The position numbers were made by a program, and so were the translations under genes. From positions 496,001 to 560,000 of the forward strand of contig NZ_JACHJR010000001.1 in the NCBI RefSeq assembly GCF_014203705.1: a DNA stretch of 64,000 bases, in the 5' to 3' direction. Shown one piece after another: positions 31,926-40,568 of this stretch; position 1 is the stretch's first letter; each line of letters begins with the position of its first letter. The notes under the pieces are model-generated. The model ran no database searches and was not told the origin of the DNA. It worked only from the letters and a program-made list of their open reading frames with translations. The DNA comes from Kitasatospora gansuensis. GTDB lineage: Bacteria; Actinomycetota; Actinomycetes; Streptomycetales; Streptomycetaceae.

Positions 31926-33053
31926 TCAGCGCGCGCCGGTCGCGAGGGCCTCGATGGCGGGGACCAGGGCGGCCGGGGTGGGAAGGGCGTCGTTCTCGGC
32001 CCGGAGCCGGACGGCCGCCTCGCGGAGTGCCGCGTCGCCGATCAGCCGCGCGAGCAGCGGGGTGTCGACGTCCGCGGAGCTGGAACGCAGCGCGGCGCCG
32101 GTGCCGGTCAGGATGTCGGCGGCGAGGAAGTTGTCGGCGCCCTGGGGCAGCACCAGCTGGGGGATCCCGGCCTGCACGGCGGTCAGCGCGCTGCCGGAGC
32201 CGCCGTGGTGGATCACCGCGTCGCAGACCCGCAGCAGCTCCGCCAGCGGCACCCACGGCAGCGGGCGCACGTTGGCCGGAAGCGTGCCGAGGTGGCTGAG
32301 GTCGGCATCGCCGACGGCGAGCAGGAACTCGGCGTCGACCGACGCGGCGGCCTCGATCAGGCGGGTGATGGCGTGCACCCCGTCCACCTCGGTGACCACG
32401 GTGCCCAGCGTGACGGCGACCCGCGGCCGGGTGCCGCGGCGCAGCAGGTCGGCCGGGACCACGCCACCGCCGTTGTAGGGGATGTAGCGCATCCGCAGAC
32501 CGCCCGCGTCGCCGCCGAGCGAGACCGGGACGACGTTCAGCGGAGTGGTCTCGGCCGGGGCGGCCACGCCGTGCGCCTCGTAGAGGTCGGTGAAGTGACC
32601 GGCCAGCCGGGCGGCCATGTCGAGGCCCGAGATGAAGCCGAAGTTCTGCAGCGCCGCCGGGATCTTGAGCTTGGCCGCGACCAGCTGGGCCGAGGCCAGG
32701 CAGGAGTCGTGGATCAGCAGGTCGGCGCCCCACTCACTGGCGGTGGCCAGCAGACCGTCCACGGTGGCGCGGGAGGCGTGCGCGAAGGCGGCGGCGGCCA
32801 CGTCGATGATCTGATCCTGCGTCAGATCGGGCCTGGCATAGCGCGGTTGCTCGCCACTGGTGGCCACGAACGAGTCCCGGAGCGGCCGGCCGTCGCCGAT
32901 CTCGACGATCGGGAAGCCGGCCTGCCGGAGCTGGTCCATCGGGCTCGGGCTGGCGAACAGCACCTCGTGCCCGGCCGCCCGCAGGGCCTGCGCGGTGGGC
33001 ACCATCGGGAACACGTGGGTGGGCGCGGCCGGTCCGGTGAAGAGTATGCGCAC
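31926..33053 (-). CDS. Antibiotic-type glycosyltransferase (UGT/MGT family, GT1)
   Basis: A 375-residue GT-B glycosyltransferase of the macrolide/aromatic polyketide type. It starts VRILFTGPAAPTHVFPMVPT and has the nucleotide-sugar motif HHGGSGSALTAVQAGIPQLVLPQGADNF near residues 295-325. Such enzymes move a sugar from an NDP-sugar to a small-molecule acceptor. The GTG at 33053 follows AGGAGA. No NDP-sugar biosynthesis genes are near, so it may glycosylate for detoxification or self-protection. It lies 135 bases after the MarR gene and may be part of the same transcription unit. Confidence 0.9.
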   Translation of the reverse strand: MRILFTGPAAPTHVFPMVPTAQALRAAGHEVLFASPSPMDQLRQAGFPIVEIGDGRPLRDSFVATSGEQPRYARPDLTQDQIIDVAAAAFAHASRATVDGLLATASEWGADLLIHDSCLASAQLVAAKLKIPAALQNFGFISGLDMAARLAGHFTDLYEAHGVAAPAETTPLNVVPVSLGGDAGGLRMRYIPYNGGGVVPADLLRRGTRPRVAVTLGTVVTEVDGVHAITRLIEAAASVDAEFLLAVGDADLSHLGTLPANVRPLPWVPLAELLRVCDAVIHHGGSGSALTAVQAGIPQLVLPQGADNFLAADILTGTGAALRSSSADVDTPLLARLIGDAALREAAVRLRAENDALPTPAALVPAIEALATGAR

Positions 33054-33102
33054 GATCGTCTCCTGGTCGATAAAAGGTGGCACGGGCGGGGCCCGCACAC
33101 CG

Positions 33103-33125
33103 TCAACTGACGGGTGGTCAGCTGA
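33103..33125. repeat. Inverted repeat upstream of the glycosyltransferase gene
   Basis: TCAACTGAC (33103-33111) and GTCAGCTGA (33117-33125) match as an inverted repeat in 8 of 9 positions with a 5-base spacer, 50-70 bases upstream of the glycosyltransferase start. It could be a regulator site; unproven. Confidence 0.4.
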
Positions 33126-33188
33126 TGTTCCCGGCACGATCGATTTCGGACGTTCTGCCGCGGGCCTTGCCAAGGAGGGGCCGGTGCG

Positions 33189-33692
33189 CTAGGCGCCCGG
33201 GTCGGGGCGGGCGGCCAGGATGCGGGTCAGCAGTCCGGTGAGGGTGCTCCGCTCCTCGGGATCGAGGACGGCGAACCACTCCTGCTCCCGCCGGGTCTGT
33301 TCGGCGAAGGCCTCCCGGACGGCGTCCTCGCCCCGGGCGGTCAGGGCCACGGCGACGGCGCGACGGTCCTCGGGCAGCGGGCGGCGTTCGACCAGGCCGT
33401 CGCGCTCCAGGGTGTTGACGGCGTTGGTGACGGCGGAGCGGGACATCGCCGAGAGTTCGGCGAGCCGGGCGGGCTGGGTCGGCCCGAGCAGCCAGAGCTT
33501 GAACATCAGCCGGAAGCCCGGGAGCGTCCAGCCGCGCGGGCGGTGGATCCGGCTCTCCAGGTCGGCGACCACCAGGTACGACAGGTGCAGCAGATGGTGC
33601 GCGAGCGCGAACGCCTCCGGGTCGGCCGGGGGCGGCATGCCCGCCAGGCGGTCGCGGGCGTAGTCGGCGTATCTGAGATCTGGTCGGTCCAC
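33189..33692 (-). CDS. MarR family transcriptional regulator
   Basis: A 167-residue winged-helix regulator. The recognition region reads ARLAELSAMSRSAVTNAVNTL (~residues 75-95) and the wing ERDGLVERRPLPEDRRAVAVALT. MarR proteins usually repress divergent efflux or detoxification genes and lose DNA on binding phenolic ligands. It is divergent from the FAD monooxygenase; a 28-base palindrome lies between them and is almost certainly its operator. GTG start without a clear ribosome site, so a leaderless mRNA is possible. Confidence 0.92.
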   Translation of the reverse strand: MDRPDLRYADYARDRLAGMPPPADPEAFALAHHLLHLSYLVVADLESRIHRPRGWTLPGFRLMFKLWLLGPTQPARLAELSAMSRSAVTNAVNTLERDGLVERRPLPEDRRAVAVALTARGEDAVREAFAEQTRREQEWFAVLDPEERSTLTGLLTRILAARPDPGA

Positions 33693-33724
33693 AGGACAGA
33701 GTCTTGCGCATGGGCGGCCCGGTA

Positions 33725-33752
33725 GGAGATTGTTACGGCCATAACAATCTCC
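33725..33752. promoter_or_regulatory. 28-base palindromic MarR-type operator
   Basis: GGAGATTGTTA (33725-33735) and its perfect complement (33742-33752) flank a CGGCCA centre whose GGCC is also symmetric. Arm length and position between a MarR gene and its divergent neighbour are typical of MarR operators. Confidence 0.8.
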
Positions 33753-33766
33753 CCCAGGAGGGTGCT

Positions 33767-34933
33767 GTGCAGATCACCATCGCAGGCGCGGGCATCGGCG
33801 GACTCGCCACCGCACTCAGCCTGCACGCGGCCGGGTTCGAGGACGTCGTCGTGCACGAGGCGGCCCCGGAGATCCGCCCGCTCGGCGTCGGGATCAACCT
33901 GCTCCCGCACGCCGTCCGGGAGTTGACCGAGCTGGGCCTCGCCGAGAAGCTGGCGGCGATCGCCGTCCCGACCGCCGAACTGGCCTACTTCAACCGCCAC
34001 GGCCAGGCCGTCTGGGCCGAACCGCGCGGACTCGCCGCCGGCTACCGCTGGCCGCAGTACTCGGTGCACCGCGGCCGGCTCCAGCTGCTCCTGCTGGACG
34101 CCGTCCGCGAGCGCCTCGGCACCCACGCCGTCCGGACCGCCAGCCGGATCACCTCGCTGCGGCACGACTCCGACCTCCTGGTCGGCGCCGACGGGATCCA
34201 CTCGGCCGTCAGGTCCGCGCTCTTCCCCGACGAAGGGGCACCGCCGTGGAACGGGCTCGTCCTGTGGCGCGGCACCAGCTACGGCACGCCGTTCCTGACC
34301 GGCCGTTCGATGATCATGGCGGGCGACGGCACGCAGAAGTTCGTCGCCTACCCGATCGGCGACGGACGCCTCGTCAACTGGATCGCCGAGCAGCCGCTGG
34401 ACGGCGAACCGCCGGAGCGCGGCAACTGGAACCGTCCCGCCGACCCGGCCGCCGTGGCCCGGCAGTTCGCCGACTGGACCTTCGACTGGCTGGACGTCCC
34501 GGGTCTCATCGCGGCCGCCGAAGCCGCGTACGAGTACCCGATGGTGGACCGCGATCCCCTCCCGTCCTGGAGCCGGGACGACGTCGTCCTGCTCGGCGAC
34601 GCCGCCCACGCGATGTACCCCGTCGGCTCCAACGGCGCCTCCCAGGCGATCATCGACGCCCGGGTGCTCGCCCACTCGCTCGCCACCACCGGCGGCACCG
34701 CCGCGTACGAGGAGCTCCGCCGGCCGGCCACCACGGCGCTCCAGCTCGCCAACCGGCAACAGGGACCCGAGGTGGTCATGCGGCTCGCGCACGAGCGCGC
34801 CCCCGACGGCTTCGACGACATCGAGCAGGTCGTCCCGCTCGCCGAACGCACCGAGATCGCCGCCGCGTACAAGCGCACCGCGGGCTTCGACCCGGTGCTG
34901 CTCAACTCGCGCCCCTCGTGGAGCGTGCGGTGA
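33767..34933 (+). CDS. FAD-dependent monooxygenase (UbiH/salicylate hydroxylase type)
   Basis: A 388-residue class A flavin monooxygenase. It begins with the FAD motif ITIAGAGIGGLATALSLH, has the DG motif (GADGIHSAVR) near residue 140 and the second FAD motif GDAAHAMYPVGSNGASQAI near residue 280. The family hydroxylates phenols and related rings with NAD(P)H and O2. GTG 33767 follows GGAGG and is divergent from the MarR gene, whose palindrome probably regulates it. Its stop overlaps the start of the DUF3237 gene, so they are co-translated. The motif spacing is normal. Confidence 0.93.
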   Translation: MQITIAGAGIGGLATALSLHAAGFEDVVVHEAAPEIRPLGVGINLLPHAVRELTELGLAEKLAAIAVPTAELAYFNRHGQAVWAEPRGLAAGYRWPQYSVHRGRLQLLLLDAVRERLGTHAVRTASRITSLRHDSDLLVGADGIHSAVRSALFPDEGAPPWNGLVLWRGTSYGTPFLTGRSMIMAGDGTQKFVAYPIGDGRLVNWIAEQPLDGEPPERGNWNRPADPAAVARQFADWTFDWLDVPGLIAAAEAAYEYPMVDRDPLPSWSRDDVVLLGDAAHAMYPVGSNGASQAIIDARVLAHSLATTGGTAAYEELRRPATTALQLANRQQGPEVVMRLAHERAPDGFDDIEQVVPLAERTEIAAAYKRTAGFDPVLLNSRPSWSVR

Positions 34934-35379
34934 AACTCGCCCACCTCGCCGCCTTCGACGTGCACCTGGACCCGGTGCTCGACCTCGGCGACTCGCACCG
35001 GGGCCGCCGCCGGGTCGTCAACATCGTCGGCGGGACCTTCGACGGACCGCGGCTGGCCGGGGAGATCCTCCCGGGCGGAGCCGACTGGCAGCTGCTGCAC
35101 CCCGACGGCTCCGCCGAGATCGACACCCGCTCCACCCTGCGCACCCACGACGGCGCACTCCTCCACCTCACCACCAACGGCGTCCGGCACGGCCCGCCCG
35201 AGGTGCTCCGGAGGCTGGCCGCCGGGCAGGAGGTGGACCCCGGCGAGTACTACTTCAGGCTCTTCTGCCGCTTCGAGACCGGCGACGAGCGCTACCGCTG
35301 GCTCAACCACACCCTCGCCGTCGCCTCGGCCGCCCGCACCGGCAGCGCCGTCCGCTACACCGCGTTCGCGCTCACCTGA
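34930..35379 (+). CDS. DUF3237 domain protein
   Basis: A 149-residue protein of the DUF3237 (UPF0311) family, a small beta-barrel fold of unknown reaction, often next to aromatic-ring oxygenases. Landmarks are VNIVGGTFDGPRLAGEILPG near residue 35, and DPGEYYFRLFCRFETGDERY. Its GTG overlaps the monooxygenase stop codon (GTGA), showing translational coupling. A role in the same oxidation pathway is the natural inference. Confidence 0.9.
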   Translation: MKLAHLAAFDVHLDPVLDLGDSHRGRRRVVNIVGGTFDGPRLAGEILPGGADWQLLHPDGSAEIDTRSTLRTHDGALLHLTTNGVRHGPPEVLRRLAAGQEVDPGEYYFRLFCRFETGDERYRWLNHTLAVASAARTGSAVRYTAFALT

Positions 35380-35467
35380 GCATCGAGTGCGCATACCTCC
35401 GGAGGAGGAGGGCGGATCGCCTCAGCGGCTGACTCGGGGTCAGCCACCGGCTGCCTACGCTGGCGGC

Positions 35468-36145
35468 GTGTACCGACTCCATACGTGGTTGCTCCGCCGT
35501 CCCGTCGTCGCGGACGGCGCCTGGGCGCTGGGGCTGTTCCTGCTGAGCGAGTGGGCCGGAGCCGGGCTCGGGCTGCTGCCGCTCGGCTGCCTGGTACTGG
35601 CCCGCTGGGCCGCCTGCTTCGGTTCTCCCCGGGTCTCGCTGGCCGGGCTGGCGGGCGCCCTGGCCTTCGGGCCGCTGGCCGTGGCCCCGGGAGTCGCCGA
35701 CGGCAGCCTCGGCTACTTCTCGGCCGGGCAGTTGGTGCTCATCGCCGCAACCTACTCGCTCCCCTTCCTGCTGTGCTGGCTCTGGGGCCGGTGGTCACGG
35801 GCCCGCCGCGCCGAACTGGCCGAGCTGGCCCGCCGGGCCGCGACAGCGCGCACCGAACTGGCCCGGGAGGCCGTACGCGCCCGGATGGCCCAGGAGTTGC
35901 ACGACGTCATCACCCACGACCTGACCGCGATGACCGTCCAGGCCGGCGGCGCCGAACACATCCTCTCCGTCAACCCCCGCCTGGCCGAGCAGACGGTCCG
36001 CGGCATCGGCCCCCAGGGCCGGCGCCTACTGGCCGAACTCGCCCGCCTGGAACGGGTGCTGACGCCCTCACCGACTCACCGGCCGCCGGGGCCCGACCCG
36101 ATCTCCACCACCCGGGCCCAGTCGGGTGGCGAGTCCGGTACGTAG
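35468..36145 (+). CDS. Truncated sensor histidine kinase (HisKA_3, no ATPase domain)
   Basis: A 225-residue protein with 4-5 N-terminal membrane helices (to about residue 110), a linker, and a dimerisation/phosphoacceptor domain of the NarL-partner type (ARMAQELHDVITHDLTAMTV, His in ELHDVITHD). The expected HATPase_c domain is absent: the frame ends in a low-complexity tail that overlaps the 3' end of the convergent VWA gene by 70 bases. No response regulator follows. It is probably a decayed kinase truncated by rearrangement, though a phosphotransfer-only role cannot be excluded. The GTG at 35468 lacks a ribosome site. Confidence 0.6.
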   Translation: MYRLHTWLLRRPVVADGAWALGLFLLSEWAGAGLGLLPLGCLVLARWAACFGSPRVSLAGLAGALAFGPLAVAPGVADGSLGYFSAGQLVLIAATYSLPFLLCWLWGRWSRARRAELAELARRAATARTELAREAVRARMAQELHDVITHDLTAMTVQAGGAEHILSVNPRLAEQTVRGIGPQGRRLLAELARLERVLTPSPTHRPPGPDPISTTRAQSGGESGT

Positions 36146-37326
36146 TCGGGGTCGTCCTCGTCGCAGGAGCTAGCCGGCCGTGGGCGGGGGAACAGGCCCA
36201 CCACCGTCCGGCACGGAGGCCGGGAGCTCGGCCAGGGCGTCTGGCCATCCGTCAGAACCACGATGACATCCGGTCGTTGTCCGGTTCGGAGCGCTCGCGC
36301 GAAGCCGGCCCGCAGGTCCGTTCCGCCACCGCCCACCAGCGGGATACCCTCGGCGCGGCAGAGCGGGTGCACGACCCCGGCCGACGCGTCGCAGGAGAGC
36401 ACGCTGACCAGGTCGCGACGGCCGCCCACCGCACGGGAGATCGCGGCAACCTCCCTGAGTGCGCTGCCCAGTTCGGCGTCATTGACCGACCCGGATGTGT
36501 CGATCACCACGGTGACCCGGGGCGGCCGGCGCCGCAGGATCGGCAGGACGACACCGGGTACGCCGGCCGACCGCCGGGACGGCCGGCCGTAGGTGTAGTC
36601 CTGGCCCGCGCCGGATCCCGAGGTCGCGGTGCGGATCGCCGCCCCCAGCAACTCCCGCCACGGCTGGGGTGCCTGGAACGCCTCCTCGGCCCAGCGCTCC
36701 CACCCCTGCGGGGCGCTGCCGGGCCGGCCGGTGATGCCCTGCGCAACCCGGAACCGGACCGCGTCGCGCTCCTGCGGGGTGAGGCCGTGCGCGCCGTCCG
36801 GTCCGAGCTCCCAGTCCCGTTCGAGTCCGTCGGCGCCGCTGCCGCAGTCCAGCCAGGCCAGGCCCTCGGTGAGCGGTCCGAGCCGGAACTGACGCAGGTA
36901 GTCCTCCATCAGCTGTCCGTCCGGCAGCCTCAAGTCCTCGGGCACGAAGGCACCTTCGGGGCGGACCAGTCCCTCGCCGAACGCGTCGTCGTTGATCTCG
37001 CAGTCCGCGGCGATGTTCATCCGCAGCCGCTCCCCCGGACCATGCAGCCCGCGCTCGCGGGCCACCCGGTCGCTGCGCCCGTGATGGTCGCGCAGCAGGT
37101 GCGACACCTCGTGCACCCAGACCCCGGCCAGCTCCTCCTCCGGGGTCCGGTCCACGAAGGCCGGCGAGACGTAGCAGCGCCAGTACCGGTCCACGGCCAT
37201 CGTCGGCACCCGGCGCGACTCCACCACGTGCAGCGCGAACAGCGCCGTCGCCAGGTACGGCCGGGCCCGCGCGGCGTGCAGCCGGGCGGCGAACAGCCGG
37301 TCCCGGTCCAGGGTGCCCGGGGTCAC
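36076..37326 (-). CDS. VWA-like/metallopeptidase-like protein (DUF2201 type)
   Basis: A 416-residue protein with two parts. The N-terminal DUF2201 region holds a zincin-like motif VWVHEVSHLLRDHHGR (HExxH, near residue 85), and the C-terminal part has the VWA MIDAS-type motif VTVVIDTSGSVNDAE (~residue 285) with later TDLRAG and LTDGQTPWP. In this family it pairs with MoxR ATPases. The start GTG overlaps the ATPase stop codon (GTGA). The protein may act as a chaperone target module or protease assembled by the ATPase; substrate unknown. Confidence 0.85.
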   Translation of the reverse strand: MTPGTLDRDRLFAARLHAARARPYLATALFALHVVESRRVPTMAVDRYWRCYVSPAFVDRTPEEELAGVWVHEVSHLLRDHHGRSDRVARERGLHGPGERLRMNIAADCEINDDAFGEGLVRPEGAFVPEDLRLPDGQLMEDYLRQFRLGPLTEGLAWLDCGSGADGLERDWELGPDGAHGLTPQERDAVRFRVAQGITGRPGSAPQGWERWAEEAFQAPQPWRELLGAAIRTATSGSGAGQDYTYGRPSRRSAGVPGVVLPILRRRPPRVTVVIDTSGSVNDAELGSALREVAAISRAVGGRRDLVSVLSCDASAGVVHPLCRAEGIPLVGGGGTDLRAGFARALRTGQRPDVIVVLTDGQTPWPSSRPPCRTVVGLFPRPRPASSCDEDDPDYVPDSPPDWARVVEIGSGPGGR

Positions 37327-38561
37327 CGGCCCGCCTGCGCGCCGACCGCGACCCGGGCCTGAACCCGGGCCGCCGTCCGGTCGGCTCGCTGGGAGAGCGA
37401 CACCACACCGGCGAGCTTCTCGATGGCCGCCGGAACCGGCCACGCCTCGCAACGCAGCGTGGCCAGGGTGGTCGCGGGGACGACCACCAGATCCGGGGCC
37501 CCGGTCTCCAAGGCCCGGACCAGCAGCGCCCAGGCGGAGTCCCAGCGGTCCCTCGACGGCCGGTTGTGGACCGCTGCCACCACTCCGTCGAGCACCGCCT
37601 GCCGTAGGTCCCCTCGCTCGGGGAGCACGGCACCGGCCGGGTCGGCGAGCAGTTCCTCGGGGTCGGGGAGGTCCATCCGGTCCAGGCTCGCCAGCAGTTC
37701 CAGGCCAGGGCCGTCCCCCACCGTTCCCCTGACCAGCAGGGAGAGCACCTCCCTGGACGAGCCGGCCGCCGTCGCGAAGGCGACCAGACAGAGCGCCATC
37801 TCCCAGCTCCGGGGTGACGGCCAGGGGCCGCCCCGGCGGGCTTCGTTGGACGGCAGCCGGTGCACCAGCCCGGGGCGGGCGGCGAGCAGGCCGCAGACCG
37901 CGCGGCGGGCGAACTCCACTGATGCCGCCAGCCGTTCGGGATCGAGCCGGGGCAGCGTCGCCTGCGGCCAGGTGCCACCCAGGCCACGGACCACCACCTC
38001 GTGGTCATGGGTCCACTGCAGATGGACGAACCGGTTGGCCAGCGGCGGGCTCAGCTCCCAGCCGTCGGCCGCCGAGGCTCGCGGGTTGGCGGCGGCCACG
38101 ATCCTTACCCCGGGCGGCAGTTGCAGGGACCCGATCCGCCGTTCGAGCACCAGTCGGAGCAGCGCGGCCTGCACGGCCGGCGGCGCGGTGGAGAGCTCGT
38201 CCAGGAACAGCAGCCCCCGGCCCGCCCGGACCAGGCGGACGGCCCAGTCCGGCGGAGCCATCGGGACGCCCTGCTCGGCGGGATCGTCACCGATGACAGG
38301 CAGCCCCGAGAAGTCGGACGGCTCGTGGACACTGGCGATCACGGTGGTCAGCGGCAGGTCCAGGGTGGCCGCCAGTTGGGTCAGGGCCGCCGTCTTGCCG
38401 ATCCCCGGCTCACCCCAGAGCAGCACGGGCAGATCGGCGGCCACGGTCAGGGTCAGCGCCTCCAGTTGGCTGTCGGGGCGCGGTTCGGTGGTGGTGTCGC
38501 GGAGCAGAGCCAACAGCTCTCCGGCGACGTCGAGTTGAGAGGAATTGGGGTACCTGGGCAT
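37323..38561 (-). CDS. MoxR-like AAA+ ATPase
   Basis: A 412-residue AAA+ ATPase with Walker A WGEPGIGKTAAL (near residue 50), Walker B GLLFLDELSTAP, sensor 1 VAAANPRAS and the MoxR-type arginine-finger region LANRFVHLQW. MoxR ATPases remodel or assemble VWA-domain partners. Here the VWA-like gene follows with a GTGA overlap, so the two form a functional pair. It lies 50 bases downstream of the 469-residue unknown gene. Confidence 0.9.
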   Translation of the reverse strand: MPRYPNSSQLDVAGELLALLRDTTTEPRPDSQLEALTLTVAADLPVLLWGEPGIGKTAALTQLAATLDLPLTTVIASVHEPSDFSGLPVIGDDPAEQGVPMAPPDWAVRLVRAGRGLLFLDELSTAPPAVQAALLRLVLERRIGSLQLPPGVRIVAAANPRASAADGWELSPPLANRFVHLQWTHDHEVVVRGLGGTWPQATLPRLDPERLAASVEFARRAVCGLLAARPGLVHRLPSNEARRGGPWPSPRSWEMALCLVAFATAAGSSREVLSLLVRGTVGDGPGLELLASLDRMDLPDPEELLADPAGAVLPERGDLRQAVLDGVVAAVHNRPSRDRWDSAWALLVRALETGAPDLVVVPATTLATLRCEAWPVPAAIEKLAGVVSLSQRADRTAARVQARVAVGAQAGR

Positions 38562-38611
38562 GTCTGATCACCTGTGGTGTGTAGGGAGCGGGGCGGGCAG
38601 AGCCCCGAGGT

Positions 38612-40021
38612 TCAGTAGGTCAGCGCGTGGCGCGGACGCGAGCGGCGCTCGGCGGACCGGCGGCCGTCCGTACGGTCACGATGGGGCCCGGGTCCGGAGC
38701 CGGCCAGGCCGGCCCGGAAGAGCCCGTAGCTGATCCGGCGGTGCGCGGCGGTCTCCAGTTCGTCCCGCAGATCGCCGCTGCGCAGCAGTGCGTCGGGGCC
38801 GAGCAGCCCTTCGACGACGGCCAGCGCACCGGCGATGTCACCGTGGTCCAGCCGTTCGCGGACGCCGACCAGGCAGTCCGGGTGACGGTGCGCCAGGTCG
38901 ATCGCCTGCAGGCAGGGCATCGGGGTGCCGGACAGTGCGACCAGCAGCTCCTCGCGGCGGATCTCGGCCGGGTCGTGGTCCAAGGGGGCCAGTACCCCGT
39001 CGACCATGCCGATCCGGTGCAGGCTTCCCTGGCACTCCACCAGCTGCGGTTGGCCTGTCGGGGAAGGCAGTTGGGACGGTGCGGTCGGCGAGCGACCCGG
39101 CACCAGCGCCGAGGCGACCAGCGGGTGCAGCCGATCGGCCTCGATCAGTCCGGCGCGGAGCAGGTCGAGGTCGGGCAGCACCCAGGTCGCCGCGTCGGGC
39201 AGCACGGGCAGCCGGCGGCCGCCGCGATCCGGGGACGCCTTCGCGATCCGCAGCGTGGACGGGCCAGGGCCGTCCACGTCCCCGCCCAGTTCCAGGACCA
39301 GCCGGTGCCGGGCGCCGAGCCGCACGCCGACGGCACCGGCCCCACTGCTGGTGGACCGGCCCTCGGCACGGAGCAGGATCGCCGCCTCGGCCGCCCACCG
39401 GTCGACGGCACAGCGGTACCCCGGCGGCAGCAACCCCGCCGGCTCCGGGCCGGCGGGCGGCCCGACCGCATCGGCCCCCGAGCGAATCCGCAGCTCATCG
39501 GCCCTGCGCGCGTCCCAGAGGTGACGGTGCAGGTCGAGGCGGAAACGCCGGTGGGGACGGGGGTGCGGCGGGCCCCAACCGGCCGCCTCGGACTGAGAGC
39601 TGTCCCACAGCCCGAGGCTGATCCGCTGACCGGCGTCCGCCCAGGCGGGCGGCGTCCGGGCCACCAGGTGCACCGGACGGTCGCCGTCGGGCCCGGTGGC
39701 CCGGTACCGGGCCAGTTCGACGGTCAGACCTGGGCGCAGCAGCCCGTCCGGGGCGATCCTCGGCAGGTGCCAGCGCAACAGGTCGGGCGCCAAATGGCGT
39801 AGATCGGCCCGTACTTCGGCCATCAGTTCCCGGCCGTGGGTGCGCGCCAAATGACGCAGGCCGAAGTCGATGTCGACAGCTGCGGCGGCACATGCCCCGG
39901 CCCAGTCCCCGGTATGCCGGCGGGCGGTGGCAGCCTCGATCATGGTGGGCGGCACGGCGAACTCGCGCACGCGCTGCCAGTGGGAAAGTCGGGAATCCCC
40001 ATTCGCGGTCCAAGTGAGCAT
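38612..40021 (-). CDS. Uncharacterised actinobacterial protein in MoxR-VWA cassette
   Basis: A 469-residue protein starting MLTWTANGDSRLSHWQRVREF. It is rich in Asp/Arg/Leu with no signal peptide or membrane helix, contains HTGDWAGACAAAAVDIDFGL early, and ends in a basic tail. No known domain is recognised. In many actinomycetes a protein of this kind precedes a MoxR ATPase and a VWA-like protein, so it is probably the substrate or adaptor of that pair (inference from context). ATG 40021 follows AAGGTGAG; GTG 40027 is a poorer alternative. Confidence 0.7.
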   Translation of the reverse strand: MLTWTANGDSRLSHWQRVREFAVPPTMIEAATARRHTGDWAGACAAAAVDIDFGLRHLARTHGRELMAEVRADLRHLAPDLLRWHLPRIAPDGLLRPGLTVELARYRATGPDGDRPVHLVARTPPAWADAGQRISLGLWDSSQSEAAGWGPPHPRPHRRFRLDLHRHLWDARRADELRIRSGADAVGPPAGPEPAGLLPPGYRCAVDRWAAEAAILLRAEGRSTSSGAGAVGVRLGARHRLVLELGGDVDGPGPSTLRIAKASPDRGGRRLPVLPDAATWVLPDLDLLRAGLIEADRLHPLVASALVPGRSPTAPSQLPSPTGQPQLVECQGSLHRIGMVDGVLAPLDHDPAEIRREELLVALSGTPMPCLQAIDLAHRHPDCLVGVRERLDHGDIAGALAVVEGLLGPDALLRSGDLRDELETAAHRRISYGLFRAGLAGSGPGPHRDRTDGRRSAERRSRPRHALTY

Positions 40022-40027
40022 CAGCAC

Positions 40028-40210
40028 TCACCTTGCGCGGATGGGACCCCCGATCTGTGAACGGAGTGAGTAGTCATCGCGGATGACCATAGCGCCCCGC
40101 ACTTCGATCTGCCAGGTCCTTTTTCCGGGCAGTTCCGGGCGGCGTACCGCGCCGTCGCCGCTCACGCCGCGCAGGGCGGCCACGCCGGCCCCGACGGACA
40201 GGACGATCAC
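40028..40210 (-). CDS. Small protein with one membrane helix, first gene of the cassette
   Basis: A 60-residue protein (MIVLSVGAGVAALRGVSGDG...) with a short hydrophobic N-terminus and a charged rest (QIEVRGAMVIRDDYSLRSQ). A good ribosome site (TTAGGAG, 5 bases before GTG 40210) supports the start; the frame extends to 40252. Its stop lies 6 bases before the ATG of the 469-residue gene, so the four minus-strand genes are likely one operon. No family recognised. Confidence 0.55.
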   Translation of the reverse strand: MIVLSVGAGVAALRGVSGDGAVRRPELPGKRTWQIEVRGAMVIRDDYSLRSQIGGPIRAR

Positions 40211-40568
40211 CAGTACTCCTAACTCGCCGGAAGGTAAAGGAAGTTCAACCACCGGATCGGACGGGCCACCGCCAACCTGTCACTTCTCAGCCATTTCTGA
40301 CGCAGCGTCAAGCCGTTGCGGAAATCCGAGGCACGCCGCCATGGCAACCCGCCCGCCGGAAGATCACCCCTTGCAGTCGGACGCGCACAGCCCGGAGTCG
40401 ATCATCGGTACATTTCCGCCCTTCTCGCCAGGCCAGCCCTGTTCACAGCTCCACCACGCCACCTTGAGGAAACAGCCTCAACAACCATTGTGACGACACA
40501 TGTTCGAAGGTAGAGTCCCGGTTCGCCGAGCACCAATGAGCGCTCGCGAAGCATTGGCTGGGGCGGAC
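40211..40568. other. Intergenic region upstream of the biosynthetic cluster
   Basis: About 358 bases, less GC-rich than its surroundings, between the divergent cassette and the cluster. The plausible element is an inverted repeat TTGAGG/CCTCAA (40464-40469, 40476-40481) whose left arm could serve as a -35 before CATTGT (40486-40491). The adenylation-gene frame is open to an ATG at 40500, so part of this stretch may be coding. No other gene seen. Confidence 0.4.
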
